Positions 30,186-39,176 of a DNA stretch of 49,861 nt are shown piece by piece. The notes under the pieces were generated by a model, which was not told the origin of the DNA, searched no databases, and saw only the letters and a program-made list of their open reading frames with translations. The translations under genes were made by a program, and so were the position numbers. The stretch's first letter is position 1; every line of letters starts with the position of its first letter. Origin of the DNA: Silicimonas sp. (lineage in GTDB: Bacteria; Pseudomonadota; Alphaproteobacteria; Rhodobacterales; Rhodobacteraceae); assembly GCA_013002465.1 (NCBI GenBank), contig JABDJO010000037.1, forward strand, positions 1-49,861, read 5' to 3'.

Positions 30186-30749
30186 TTACACCTGCATTAT
30201 TTCTTCTTGCTTACTTTCCAGCGCCTCGTCGATCTTTGCGATTGCCGCATCGGTTGCTTCCTGCACGGCAGTTTCCCAGAATTTCTGATCGTCTTCGCCC
30301 AAACCGTCGGATTTGGCCTTTTTTATCTGGTCCATTCCGTCACGGCGCACGTTGCGGATGGCAACGCGGGCGTGTTCGGCATATTGACCGGCGACCTTGG
30401 TCAATTCGCGGCGGCGCTCTTCGTTCAGTTCGGGGATCGGCAGGCGGATGATTGTGCCATCGACCACCGGATTGATCCCCAGACCGCTTTCGCGGATCGC
30501 CTTTTCAGCGGCACCGACAAGGCTTTTATCCCATATATTCAATGTGATCATACGCGATTCAGGCACGTTCACAGTGCCGACCTGATTGATCGGCGTGGAC
30601 GCGCCATAGGCGTTCACCATCACCGGTTCCAGCATCGAGGCCGAGGCTCTTCCGGTTCTGAGGGTGAGGAATTCCTGGCGCAAGGAGGTCATTGCGCCGT
30701 CCATGCGTCGCTCGATGTCATCGAGATCAAGTTCGAAGTCGTCTGCCAT
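30186..30749 (-). CDS. frr: ribosome recycling factor
   Basis: 187-residue factor that, with EF-G, splits ribosomes after termination. The three-helix bundle includes [14 protein letters not shown], with the conserved Arg-Thr-Gly-Arg, and [16 protein letters not shown]. The ATG at 30749 ([11 protein letters not shown]) is chosen; the frame runs upstream to 31007 without conserved features. The 280 bases between this start and dtd hold no gene that I can support and probably carry the frr promoter. The usual neighbour pyrH is here separated from frr by two other genes. Confidence 0.97.
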   Translation of the reverse strand: MADDFELDLDDIERRMDGAMTSLRQEFLTLRTGRASASMLEPVMVNAYGASTPINQVGTVNVPESRMITLNIWDKSLVGAAEKAIRESGLGINPVVDGTIIRLPIPELNEERRRELTKVAGQYAEHARVAIRNVRRDGMDQIKKAKSDGLGEDDQKFWETAVQEATDAAIAKIDEALESKQEEIMQV

Positions 30750-31029
30750 GATCGTCCGCTCGTCTTGTGCCGTGCTAGCCTGTCGGTTTGGCGTTTTATA
30801 TCTTGAGTTTGTGCCAAATGTATAGAGCGACTGTGGCGAGGATGTGCAGGCATCCCCGAGCGATTTCGCAGGGTCTGCGGTCTTCGCGTTAAAACATTGG
30901 AAATTGCCGGGAACGTACACATCGAGAGGGCCTTTGATACAATTTGTACGCATTTCGACCAGCAAAGATCCACTTTTGTACAGATTGCCGAACGCCGGAA
31001 TGAACAAACCCTGACCAGAGCGTACCTGA

Positions 31030-31473
31030 TCAGCCGCCGCTGTCGATCCAGATCGTCACCGGTCCGTCGTTCAACAGCGCCACCTTCATGTCCGCTCCGA
31101 ACCTGCCCCGTGCCACCGGAACGCCAAGGCCCTGAAGCGCGTCGCCAAACGCAGTGACACGTGCTTCACCTTCGTCGGGCGGCGCGGCGGTTGAAAATCC
31201 GGGCCGATTTCCGCGCGAGGTGTCGGCGGCCAATGTGAACTGACTGACGACCAAAGCCGATCCCCCGGTATCCAGAACCGAGCGATTCATGCGCCCCTGT
31301 TCGTCGGGAAAAATTCGAAGTTTGGAGATCTTGGTGGCCATCTTCGTCGCCGCGTCCTCTGGATCGCCTGCCATCGCGCAGGCAAAGATCACAATCCCGG
31401 GTCCGATCTCGCCGATCAGTTCACCATCGACTGTCACGCTGGCTTCCGAGACACGTTGGATAAGGGCGCGCAT
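31030..31473 (-). CDS. dtd: D-aminoacyl-tRNA deacylase
   Basis: 147-residue proofreading enzyme that removes D-amino acids, and glycine mischarged on tRNA(Ala), from tRNA. The core motifs are [18 protein letters not shown] (about 78-95) and the Gly-cisPro-type [10 protein letters not shown] at the C-terminus. Length is normal. It lies 35 bases downstream of the S41-like gene on the same strand. Confidence 0.96.
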   Translation of the reverse strand: MRALIQRVSEASVTVDGELIGEIGPGIVIFACAMAGDPEDAATKMATKISKLRIFPDEQGRMNRSVLDTGGSALVVSQFTLAADTSRGNRPGFSTAAPPDEGEARVTAFGDALQGLGVPVARGRFGADMKVALLNDGPVTIWIDSGG

Positions 31474-31508
31474 GGAAAAGGTCCTATCGCTGAACGGGAT
31501 AAATTCCC

Positions 31509-32651
31509 CTAGGCACTTTGGCCCGGAGTTTCAATCGGATGACAAGCCGCATCGAGCGCGGGATCACGGCCAAGGCTCAGATCTTCCGGTGTCGTCACCG
31601 CCTTGATGTCGGGGTCAAGCGCACCGCAGGCGACCATTTCGGCGGCGATTTCGGGCGGAGTTTCGGCCGATGGGACGCCATGGGTCCAGTCGTGATATCC
31701 ATCGGACCAACGGACAAGCGAACCGGTGTCGGGGAGTTTTTCGGTTCCCCCTTCGGCGTGAAACTGTCCGGCGTCTCCCATGTCTTCGCCGACGATCCGG
31801 GCTGCGAACCGGTGGCGGCAAAGCGCCGCAAAAACCACCGCGGCAGAAAACGTGAACCGATCGACAAGAACGGTGACCCTGGCCGATGCGTCCTTTTCGG
31901 CGATTCTGTCAAGAATCCCCAGATGGGCAAGAAAATCGCCACCAGGATTGCCCCGCAGGTCGATGACGATAGGACGCAACGCGCGTTGACCGAGCAGTTT
32001 GCATGACTTGATCACCCGCTGATCGGCTTCTCCGGGAAACGAATTGGAAAAGGATGCAAGCCGCAGAACGCAAAGATCGTTGGTCTCGCGGCGATAGGGA
32101 TCCCTTGCCGGGTCAGGCGTGCCGGTTTCAAAAACCGGATATTTGGTTTCTGCCGGAATGGTTCGATCTGCGTCAAAGGATTGAGCCGTGCCATCGGCGA
32201 ACTGGAAGGTGATCGCCCCGGATTCTGCGGCATTTCCCAGTCGGCGCAAAGCGCCGGGCCAGACCAGTGGCAAGGCCCCGACGACCCGCTGTCGTGCCGG
32301 AGTTCCGGCGAGATGTGGCCTGAGACGACCAAAAGCGTCTTCGACGGGCGTTTCATTGATTGCGACGACGCGACGCGGCACCTCATGGCAGGACCAAAGG
32401 CCGGGCCCCGCCCAGACCAGCCGCAGCGGCAGGACACGGATCGCCGGGTTTGGAACAAGCCGTGTATGGCCGTTGCCGGCGAGGGCAAAGACTTTCATGG
32501 CTTCAAGTAGAAAGTCATCCCGGTTGCCGGTACGGGCGATGGCGGCCATTTCATCGAGTGCCCGGGCGCGGTCGTTCGGGTCGGTCTTGGCAATGGCGGT
32601 GTCGCGGCTGGCGACAGCCCTGATGATGTCAAGGTCGGCCGCGAAGGCCAT
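31509..32651 (-). CDS. S41-like peptidase family protein, no signal peptide
   Basis: 380-residue protein that resembles S41 (C-terminal processing/tricorn-type) peptidases. Recognisable parts are [14 protein letters not shown] in the middle and [20 protein letters not shown], where the Ser of FTFSAA aligns with the S41 nucleophile, followed by RIVGE. The N-terminus ([17 protein letters not shown]) is not a signal peptide, so it is probably cytosolic, unlike most S41 members. No PDZ domain is obvious. The start is one base after the pyrH stop, so it is co-translated with the UMP kinase. The substrate is unknown. Confidence 0.72.
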   Translation of the reverse strand: MAFAADLDIIRAVASRDTAIAKTDPNDRARALDEMAAIARTGNRDDFLLEAMKVFALAGNGHTRLVPNPAIRVLPLRLVWAGPGLWSCHEVPRRVVAINETPVEDAFGRLRPHLAGTPARQRVVGALPLVWPGALRRLGNAAESGAITFQFADGTAQSFDADRTIPAETKYPVFETGTPDPARDPYRRETNDLCVLRLASFSNSFPGEADQRVIKSCKLLGQRALRPIVIDLRGNPGGDFLAHLGILDRIAEKDASARVTVLVDRFTFSAAVVFAALCRHRFAARIVGEDMGDAGQFHAEGGTEKLPDTGSLVRWSDGYHDWTHGVPSAETPPEIAAEMVACGALDPDIKAVTTPEDLSLGRDPALDAACHPIETPGQSA

Positions 32652-32652
32652 C

Positions 32653-33372
32653 TTAGTCCTTTACAAGCGTATAGGTCCCCTCGCCCGCCAGAATGCCACG
32701 GAATCCACCGGGTTCGTCCAGGGAAAAGACAATGATCGGAAGCTTGTTATCGCGCGCCAGGGCGATGGCCGAGGCATCCATGACACCCAGGTGCTGGGCC
32801 AGCACATCGTCATAGCTGACGGTTTCATACCGCTTGGCATCGGCGTGTTTTTCGGGGTCTTTGTCATAAACGCCATCGACCTTGGTGCCTTTGAAGATCG
32901 CCTGGCAAGACATTTCCGACGCGCGCAATGTCGCCGCCGTGTCGGTGGTGAAATAGGGATTGCCAGTGCCTGCGGCGAAGATACAGACGCGCTTTTTTTC
33001 CAGGTGCCGTACTGCGCGGCGGCGGATATAGGGTTCGGCCACCTCGTCCATGCGGATCGCGCTGATCACGCGCGTGTGGACGTCGATTGCCTCAAGTGCC
33101 GACTGCATGGCAAGGGCGTTCATCACGGTCGCAAGCATTCCCATGTAATCCGCCGTCGTGCGTTCCATCCCCTGGGCCGAGCCTTGCAATCCGCGAAAGA
33201 TGTTACCGCCGCCGATAACCATGCAAACTTCGACACCCAGATCATGGACCGATCTCACCTCTTCGGCGATGCGCGCGACCGTCGGAGGATGCAGACCGTA
33301 TCCCTGGTCGCCCATCAGCGCTTCGCCGGAGATTTTCAGAAGGACGCGGTCATAGGCGGCTTGGGTGGTCAT
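32653..33372 (-). CDS. pyrH: uridylate kinase
   Basis: 239-residue hexameric UMP kinase of the amino-acid kinase fold; it makes UDP for RNA, DNA and sugar-nucleotide synthesis, including UDP-GlcNAc used by LpxA. Family strings are [16 protein letters not shown] at the N-terminus, [10 protein letters not shown] (glycine-rich loop), [16 protein letters not shown] and [11 protein letters not shown]. The ATG at 33372 gives normal length. It starts the leftward envelope block; 98 bases separate it from the divergent miaA. Confidence 0.98.
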   Translation of the reverse strand: MTTQAAYDRVLLKISGEALMGDQGYGLHPPTVARIAEEVRSVHDLGVEVCMVIGGGNIFRGLQGSAQGMERTTADYMGMLATVMNALAMQSALEAIDVHTRVISAIRMDEVAEPYIRRRAVRHLEKKRVCIFAAGTGNPYFTTDTAATLRASEMSCQAIFKGTKVDGVYDKDPEKHADAKRYETVSYDDVLAQHLGVMDASAIALARDNKLPIIVFSLDEPGGFRGILAGEGTYTLVKD

Positions 33373-33470
33373 GGGGTCTGTCCTCTGGGGGCTGGCCGGT
33401 GAAAAAACTTCCGGCCTTTGCTTTGGCGGGGAAAATGTCGGAAAACGCAGGAAGGTTCAACGAGGGATCC

Positions 33471-34343
33471 ATGGACGACGTTCTGAAAATGATCGACCCG
33501 GGCCGTCCGGTGCTGATTGCAGGGCCGACCGCAAGCGGAAAGTCGACCCTGGCACTGAAGGTTGCCGCTTTGACGGGGGGACCGGTTGTCAACGGCGATG
33601 CCTTGCAGGTCTTTGATGATTGGCGGGTTTTGACGGCGCGGCCCTCGATTAAAGATGAGGCGTCACATCCCCATGCGCTTTACGGCCATGTGCCGGGCGA
33701 CCAGCCCTATTCGGTTGGGGATTGGCTGCGCGAGGTCAAAGCCTTTTTGACGGACCCGGCTCCGGTCATTGTTGGCGGCACGGGGCTCTATTTCACGGCA
33801 TTGACGGAAGGGTTGGCGGACATTCCCGAAACGCCTGCGGATATCCGCCAGACAGCCATGGCGCGGATCAAAGCTGACGGCGCGCGAACGCTGTTGGCCG
33901 AGTTGGATGTGAAGACGGCCGGGCGTATCGACCAGCAGAACCCGATGCGCATTCAACGCGCCTGGGAAGTTTTGGCGGCAACCGGGCGTGGGCTTGCCGA
34001 CTGGCAGGACGAAACGGGGCCGCCGCTTCTGGCCCTGCACGACGCCCAGACCTTCCTGATCGACGCGCCGAAAGACTGGCTGACGCCCCGCATCGAAAGC
34101 CGGTTTGACCAGATGATTGCCGAAGGTGCCCTGGAAGAAGCGCACGCCAATGCGCCCGGCTGGCACCCGGGGCTGCCGTCGGCGAAGGCCATCGGGGCGG
34201 CGGAACTGGTTGCCCATGTCCGGGGAGAATTGTCCCTTGAGGCGGCGCGCGACGCGGCCATCATCGCGACCCGGCAATACGCCAAACGGCAAAGAAGCTG
34301 GTTTCGCGCCCGCATGAAGGCGTGGCGATGGATCAGCGTTTAA
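33471..34343 (+). CDS. miaA: tRNA dimethylallyltransferase
   Basis: 290-residue prenyltransferase that adds a dimethylallyl group to A37 of tRNAs reading codons that begin with U. Walker A GPTASGKS is at 18-25; VNGDALQVF replaces the more usual VDSMQVY, and GGTGLYFTALTEGLADIP and PSAKAIGAAEL follow. The ATG at 33471 has GAGGGA eight bases upstream; the GTG at 33399 would add 24 unconserved residues. It uses DMAPP, a product of the MEP pathway begun by Dxr. Confidence 0.95.
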   Translation: MDDVLKMIDPGRPVLIAGPTASGKSTLALKVAALTGGPVVNGDALQVFDDWRVLTARPSIKDEASHPHALYGHVPGDQPYSVGDWLREVKAFLTDPAPVIVGGTGLYFTALTEGLADIPETPADIRQTAMARIKADGARTLLAELDVKTAGRIDQQNPMRIQRAWEVLAATGRGLADWQDETGPPLLALHDAQTFLIDAPKDWLTPRIESRFDQMIAEGALEEAHANAPGWHPGLPSAKAIGAAELVAHVRGELSLEAARDAAIIATRQYAKRQRSWFRARMKAWRWISV

Positions 34344-34470
34344 GGGGGGCAGCCCCCTCGCCGCTGCGGGGCTGATGATATTTTCAAAGGCTTTCTTCTT
34401 GGTCGAAATATCCTGGGGAGGTCTGGAGGGGCAAGGCCCCTCCAGTGGATCGACGCGCCGCAAAGGCGCG
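34343..34470. terminator. array of three hairpins between miaA and M42 gene
   Basis: The 134-base gap between two convergent genes contains AGGGGG-gcag-CCCCCT style stems at 34343-34358, CTGGAGGGGC/GCCCCTCCAG with a 3-base loop at 34423-34445, and CGCGCC/GGCGCG at 34454-34470. Between them lies GGTCGAAATATCCTGGGG. The palindromic GC stems likely terminate both transcripts; the gluQ-hisI and cyclo-ligase gaps have similar stems. Confidence 0.55.
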
Positions 34471-34477
34471 GCGAAAC

Positions 34478-35509
34478 TCAGTTGGCTTTCAGATAGGCGA
34501 CAAGAATGTCGCGCGCGGCCTCCAGATCGGTCTTCTCGATCATCTCGGTCACCGTATGGATATACCGCGTACCCACCACGATCCCCACGGCGCGGGCGCC
34601 CGACGCGGCCTGTTGGGCGGCTGCGCCGTCCTGGCCGCCCGAGCGCAGCATTGTGCGCTGATAGGGGATCTTCTTCTTGTCGGCGATGGCGGCGATCTCG
34701 GCCACAAGGGCCTTGTCGGCGATGAAAGAACCATCGCGCAGATGCAGACCGAACCCCTTGCCCTGCTCGGTGGTGCGGTCCTGTTCGGGGACCCCGGGTG
34801 TGTCGCAGGCAAGCGTTGTGTCGATGCCGATGCCGATGTCGGGCTGAACCCGGTGCGATGCGGTGCGGGCACCGCGCAAACCAACCTCTTCCTGGGTCGT
34901 GAAGACGACGTGGATCTCGCCCTTGGTCCGGGTCTTGCCCAACCCCCGGATCGCCTCGATCCCAAGCCAGCAGGCAATGCGATTGTCGAGCGCCTTTGAA
35001 ACCACCTTGTCGCCCAACTCAAGGAAGGGTTCGTCCATCACCACCATGTCGCCGACGTTGACGACATCCTTCGCTTTGGCGCCAAGCCCGGTGTCGACAA
35101 AGAACTCATGGGGTTGCGGAATTTTCTTTCGGTCTTCGGGCGACGAGATATGCACGGGGCGCCCGCCTGGGTTCATCACCGCCTTCAGATCGCCCGTTTC
35201 GGTGCAGACCAGAACCCGGCGGGAAAAGAGGTTTCGCGGATCAAAGCCACCCACGGTCTGAAGGTAAAGAAACCCCTTGTCCGAGATATGGCTGACCAGA
35301 AAGCCAATTTCGTCCATGTGGCAAAGCAGCATGATCTTTTGGGGGGGCTTCCCCTTGCCCTTTCGCACGCAATGAAGCGAGCCCATGGGGTCGATTTGGA
35401 CGTCGTCGAAAAGCCCTTTGGTTTCCTTCACGATAAGGTCGCGCACCCGTTCTTCGTGCCCGGGCACGCCCGGGGTTTCGCAAAGGGCTTTCAGGAGTTT
35501 GATATTCAT
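34478..35509 (-). CDS. M42 family metallopeptidase
   Basis: 343-residue two-metal aminopeptidase/glucanase-like protein of family M42. Metal ligands are visible: His64 and Asp66 in CHMDEIG, the central Asp in ALDNRIACWLG, Glu-Glu in TTQEEVGLRGA (catalytic base), the Asp in GIDTTLACDTPG, and a late His in RYIHTVTEMI. M42 enzymes are cytosolic, often tetrahedral dodecamers that trim peptides. The gene lies 21 bases downstream of the SLC13-type permease gene and is the last in a six-gene leftward run. Confidence 0.92.
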   Translation of the reverse strand: MNIKLLKALCETPGVPGHEERVRDLIVKETKGLFDDVQIDPMGSLHCVRKGKGKPPQKIMLLCHMDEIGFLVSHISDKGFLYLQTVGGFDPRNLFSRRVLVCTETGDLKAVMNPGGRPVHISSPEDRKKIPQPHEFFVDTGLGAKAKDVVNVGDMVVMDEPFLELGDKVVSKALDNRIACWLGIEAIRGLGKTRTKGEIHVVFTTQEEVGLRGARTASHRVQPDIGIGIDTTLACDTPGVPEQDRTTEQGKGFGLHLRDGSFIADKALVAEIAAIADKKKIPYQRTMLRSGGQDGAAAQQAASGARAVGIVVGTRYIHTVTEMIEKTDLEAARDILVAYLKAN

Positions 35510-35530
35510 TGATGTCTCCGAGAATGAGGG

Positions 35531-37333
35531 TCAAAGCGGCCAATAAAGCGGGATGAGCAAGGATGCGATAATGCCGGTCGAAAGATTAAGGGGGATGCCG
35601 ACCTTCAGGAAATCGGCAAATTTATAGCCGCCCGGACCATAGACCATCATGTTGGTCTGATAGCTGATGGGTGTTGCGAAAGTGGCGGAAGCGGCGATCA
35701 TCACCGCGACGACCAGGGGTCGTGGGTCGACACCCATGGACGCAGCCAAGCCGATGGCGACAGGTGTCACGACGACGGCGACGGCGTGGTTGATGGTTTC
35801 AGAAAGGACCGAGGTCAGCAGGTAAACCGCCCAGACGATCAGGAACGGCGGCAGCGTCGATATGATCGGCTCTAACGCGCCGACGATCAGGTGAATAGCG
35901 CCCGAAGTCTCGATCGCCATGGCCACGGCGAGCATCGCAAAGATCAGCGCCAGAAGCCGCCCGTCGATGGTGGAAAACGCTTCGTCTGCGTCGATGCAAC
36001 GGGTGACCAGGACCACGGCGACGGCAAGCATTGCCAGCATGAGGATCGGAGCGACACCGAAAGCGGCCAGAAGAACAATGGCACCAAGCGCCAGAAGCGC
36101 GAGCGGTGCGTGGCTGCGGCGGTATGCCCGCGCCGAGGGTTGCGAGACGTTGGTAAGACCCGCATCGGTGGACAGGCGCGAGATATCCTGGGGCGCGCCT
36201 TCAAGCAAAAGCGTATCGCCCACCGCAATTACCACGTCGTCCAACTGCCCCGAGATGTTTTCGTTCTTCCGGTGAACCGCCAGGGGATAGACGCCATATC
36301 GACGGCGAAGACGCAATTGCCCCAAGGACCGTCCGATAAAGCGGGCCCCGGGCGCGATCAGCACTTCGACCGTGGTGGTCTGGCGCGACGAGAGCTTGTT
36401 CACATCGTGTTCGTGCCGGTCGGCTTCGGTCTGTACGTCGCGGTTTTCCTGCAGGCCCAGAACGCCCTCCATCTGGGTGCGCAAAACCACCATGTCGCCC
36501 GGCTCCAGCACCACCGCTTTCATGTTGCGGCGCAGTGAAAGATCGCCCCGCAGCACATCCACCAGCCGCACGCCGTCACGTTTGAACAGGGCCACGTCGG
36601 TCACATTCTGCCCCACCAGCCCGCTGTCTTCGGGGATCGCAACCTCGGTCAGGAATTTCATCTTGGTCTTGTCGCCCAGCATCGAACCCATGCTGGCCCG
36701 CTCCGGCAAAAGGCGTGGGCCGACGAAGCGCAGGTATAGCCCGCCCCAGACAACAAGGACGATGGCGACCGGCGTGACCTCGAAAATGGTGAAGGGCTCC
36801 ATGCCGCGCGCGCGCGAAACACCGTCGACAAGAAGGTTCGTCGAGGTACCGATCAGCGTGCAGGTGCCGCCGAATATCGCCATGTAGGACAGCGGGATCA
36901 GCAATTTCGAGGGCGAGATGTTCAGCTTGTTGGAAAGCTGGATGAAGACCGGGATCATCACCAGCACCACCGGCGTGTTGTTGACGAAGGCCGACGCGAT
37001 GACGACGAACAGCATCAGGGATGCGATGGCCATGGCCGGACTGGTGTCGGCCTTGGCCTCGGCAAGGTTGGTGAACCATACCAACGCGCCGGTTCTGACG
37101 AGCGCGCCCATGACGATGAACATGGCGGCGATGGTCCAGGGCGCGGGGTTCGACAGAACGTGGATCGCTTCGTCGTAGGGAAGCACGCCCAAGGCCAAAA
37201 GCGTGGCGGCACCGGCAATGGCGGTCACCTCGGGCGGATAAACCTCGCGGATGAACAGCGCGAACATCACAGCGACAACGCCAAGGGTCAGAAATGCCTG
37301 GGTTTCCGATGAGAGATTGAAAAGCTGGACCAT
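35531..37333 (-). CDS. SLC13-type permease with TrkA-C domains
   Basis: 600-residue inner-membrane transporter of the ion-transporter/SLC13 group with two regulatory TrkA-C (RCK-C) domains in the cytosolic loop. The N-terminal membrane half has AFVNNTPVVLVMIPV and GGTCTLIGTSTNLLVDG; the loop has LVDVLRGDLSLRRN and GARFIGRSLGQLRLRRRYGVYPLAVHR with DTLLLEGAPQD; the second membrane half has SETINHAVAVVVTPVAIG and PISYQTNMMVYGPGGY. The ion could be sulfate, dicarboxylate or another anion; I cannot tell. The ATG at 37333 lies one base after the stop of the DMT permease gene; the longer frame to 37411 overlaps that gene. Confidence 0.9.
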   Translation of the reverse strand: MVQLFNLSSETQAFLTLGVVAVMFALFIREVYPPEVTAIAGAATLLALGVLPYDEAIHVLSNPAPWTIAAMFIVMGALVRTGALVWFTNLAEAKADTSPAMAIASLMLFVVIASAFVNNTPVVLVMIPVFIQLSNKLNISPSKLLIPLSYMAIFGGTCTLIGTSTNLLVDGVSRARGMEPFTIFEVTPVAIVLVVWGGLYLRFVGPRLLPERASMGSMLGDKTKMKFLTEVAIPEDSGLVGQNVTDVALFKRDGVRLVDVLRGDLSLRRNMKAVVLEPGDMVVLRTQMEGVLGLQENRDVQTEADRHEHDVNKLSSRQTTTVEVLIAPGARFIGRSLGQLRLRRRYGVYPLAVHRKNENISGQLDDVVIAVGDTLLLEGAPQDISRLSTDAGLTNVSQPSARAYRRSHAPLALLALGAIVLLAAFGVAPILMLAMLAVAVVLVTRCIDADEAFSTIDGRLLALIFAMLAVAMAIETSGAIHLIVGALEPIISTLPPFLIVWAVYLLTSVLSETINHAVAVVVTPVAIGLAASMGVDPRPLVVAVMIAASATFATPISYQTNMMVYGPGGYKFADFLKVGIPLNLSTGIIASLLIPLYWPL

Positions 37334-37334
37334 C

Positions 37335-38270
37335 CTAGGGAACTTCGCCGGTTTCCCCGGCTGCGGCAAGGGCTTTGGGCGTCGGGCGCGGCTGGACGAG
37401 GAACATGCCAAGGGCCATCACGGCCATGGCCGCCCAGACCCAGCCAGAGTAGCTTTCGCCCAGGATCAGCATCGCCCAGATGACACCAAAACCCGTCACC
37501 AGATAGCTGACCTGCACGGCAAAGACCGGCCCCGCGCGCCCGACCATCCAGACATAAGCCGTGTAGACCGCCACATGGATTAAAGAGGCGGCGATAAGCG
37601 CCCAATCGGGCGCGCCCCAGGGCGGACGCGGGTCGATGAACTGCCCCGTTGCCAAAGCAAGCGGCAGAGCCAGGCAGGCTCCGACAAGCGAGGCACCGAA
37701 CAGGACCTCGGCGGGATCAAGGCCCGCGGTGCCCCATTTCGCCACCACGTTGCCTTCCAGCCCGTAAAAGAACGGGGCGACAAGGGCAATCGGGACAAAA
37801 AGCACCATGGCGCGATCCGGCAGGCTGGCTTCGGGACCGACGATCAAGAGCACGCCGACAAGGCCGAAGCAAAGACCGAGGAATCGGGTGAAGGCAAAAC
37901 GTTCATTGCCAAGGCCAAGGGCGATCGGGAAGGCGAACATCGGAACAAGTGCCAGAAGGATCGAGATAAGACCCGATGGCAGGTGTCGAATGGCCTCGTA
38001 GCTGGTGGAATTGGGGATGACCGTGCCGATGAGAGCGATGATCAGATATATCCGCAAGGCGGCACTGTCCCACCGGAAAGGGCGACGGCGCAGCGCTTGG
38101 AGCATGCCCATCACCAAAGCGCCAATGGCCAGTTGCCAGAAGATCAGCCCGAAGTGGCGATAGCCTTCGCTGACGGCGATCTTGGCCAGGGGTTGGGTCA
38201 ATCCCCACCCTGCCCCCATCACCGTCAGCACGATGAAAAGGATCAGGGTCTGGCGAGACCCGCCTGTCAT
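37335..38270 (-). CDS. EamA/DMT family transporter
   Basis: 311-residue permease of the drug/metabolite transporter superfamily with two EamA repeats and about ten helices. The first repeat begins LILFIVLTVMGAGWGLTQPLAKIA; the second contains the family-like YLVTGFGVIWAMLILGESYSGWVWAAMAVMALGMFL. The substrate is unknown. Its ATG overlaps the stop of the YmdB-like gene (ATGA) and its stop is one base before the SLC13-type gene, so it is fully embedded in the operon. Confidence 0.88.
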   Translation of the reverse strand: MTGGSRQTLILFIVLTVMGAGWGLTQPLAKIAVSEGYRHFGLIFWQLAIGALVMGMLQALRRRPFRWDSAALRIYLIIALIGTVIPNSTSYEAIRHLPSGLISILLALVPMFAFPIALGLGNERFAFTRFLGLCFGLVGVLLIVGPEASLPDRAMVLFVPIALVAPFFYGLEGNVVAKWGTAGLDPAEVLFGASLVGACLALPLALATGQFIDPRPPWGAPDWALIAASLIHVAVYTAYVWMVGRAGPVFAVQVSYLVTGFGVIWAMLILGESYSGWVWAAMAVMALGMFLVQPRPTPKALAAAGETGEVP

Positions 38271-39076
38271 GGCGCTGACGCCAGAAGCCCTCCCTCGCGC
38301 ACCGGTTGCACGGACGTGGCGCGTCCGGTCTTGTCGTCGGTTTCAACCAACAGGCCCGATAGCGTGGCCTCGCCCCCGGCCGGTTGGAACCGTCCGCCGC
38401 TCATGCCGGTGAGAAAACGGCGCATCGGTTCTTCCTTGTCCATGCCGATGACCGAGTGATAATCGCCGCACATGCCCGCATCCGTCATATAGGCCGTGCC
38501 CTTCGGCAGGATCATCGCGTCCGCCGTGGGCACATGAGTGTGCGAGCCGACGACGATGCTGGCGCGGCCATCGCAGAAGTGGCCCATGGCCATCTTTTCG
38601 GACGTCGCCTCGCAATGGATGTCGACCAGGCTGGCCTGGACGAGGCCACCCAGGGGGTGGGCCTTCAGAACGGCGTCGATGGCGGAAAATGGATCGTCGA
38701 AGGGACGCTTCATGAACACCTGGCCAAGAACCTGCGCCACCAGCACCTTGCGCCCGTTCATCGCGGTGAAGACGCGGGCACCCTTGCCGGGGGCGGCCTT
38801 GGAGAAGTTCAGGGGGCGGATGATGCGGGGCTCGCGTTCGATGCCGCCGAGCATTTCGCGCCGGTCAAAGGCGTGATCGCCCAGGGTCACGACATCGGCA
38901 CCGCCATCAAGAAGAAGCTTGGCGTGATCGGGCGTGATGCCCGCGCCCGATGTGGCGTTTTCGCCGTTGACCACGGCGAAATCCACCTTGAGCCGCTGGC
39001 GCAGGTCCGAAAGCCCCTTGGCAATGGCCGTCCGCCCTGACCGGCCCACGACGTCTCCGAGATACAGTATCCGCAT
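38267..39076 (-). CDS. YmdB-like metallophosphoesterase
   Basis: 269-residue member of the YmdB/TIGR00282 group of calcineurin-like phosphoesterases, whose Bacillus member hydrolyses 2',3' and 3',5' cyclic nucleotides. Metal-binding motifs are GDVVGRSGR (7-15), VNGENATSGAGIT, TLGDHAFDRREM (Asp where many homologues have Asn), DIHCEATSEK and GSHTHVPTAD. The ATG at 39076 is chosen, as the frame upstream lacks conservation. It is in the middle of the mgtE-to-M42 run, 100 bases after the cyclo-ligase stop. Confidence 0.9.
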   Translation of the reverse strand: MRILYLGDVVGRSGRTAIAKGLSDLRQRLKVDFAVVNGENATSGAGITPDHAKLLLDGGADVVTLGDHAFDRREMLGGIEREPRIIRPLNFSKAAPGKGARVFTAMNGRKVLVAQVLGQVFMKRPFDDPFSAIDAVLKAHPLGGLVQASLVDIHCEATSEKMAMGHFCDGRASIVVGSHTHVPTADAMILPKGTAYMTDAGMCGDYHSVIGMDKEEPMRRFLTGMSGGRFQPAGGEATLSGLLVETDDKTGRATSVQPVREGGLLASAP

Positions 39077-39111
39077 GGAACCTGCCCTAGACGCCGAAAC
39101 CCCGCATGGCA

Positions 39112-39143
39112 AGGGGCGCTGCCCCTCTTGGCCTCGCGGCCAA
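39112..39143 (-). terminator. two hairpins after the cyclo-ligase gene
   Basis: GGGGC-gct-GCCCC (39113-39125) and TTGGCC-tcgc-GGCCAA (39128-39143) follow the post-stop element in the 100-base gap before the YmdB-like gene. They could give partial termination within the operon. Confidence 0.4.
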
Positions 39144-39152
39144 TTCACCCCG

Positions 39153-39176
39153 GCATATTTTTTCGCAAGATGAAGA
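39153..39176 (-). repeat. post-stop element, copy 3
   Basis: Directly after the cyclo-ligase TGA (read leftward): TC, then TTCATCTTGC, GAAAAAATATGC. It matches copies 1 and 2 with one or two changes and an added A. It continues into CCGGGG and the two hairpins at 39112-39143. Confidence 0.62.

Noticed and set aside
30175-30189. TTAA-N7-TTAC match between frr and uppS
   Set aside because: Resembles a CtrA box, but one half is the frr stop codon and the site lies inside an operon, so chance is the better explanation.
32188-33402. 404-codon open frame antisense to the S41-like gene and pyrH
   Set aside because: pyrH is certain on the other strand; the translation has no domain pattern.
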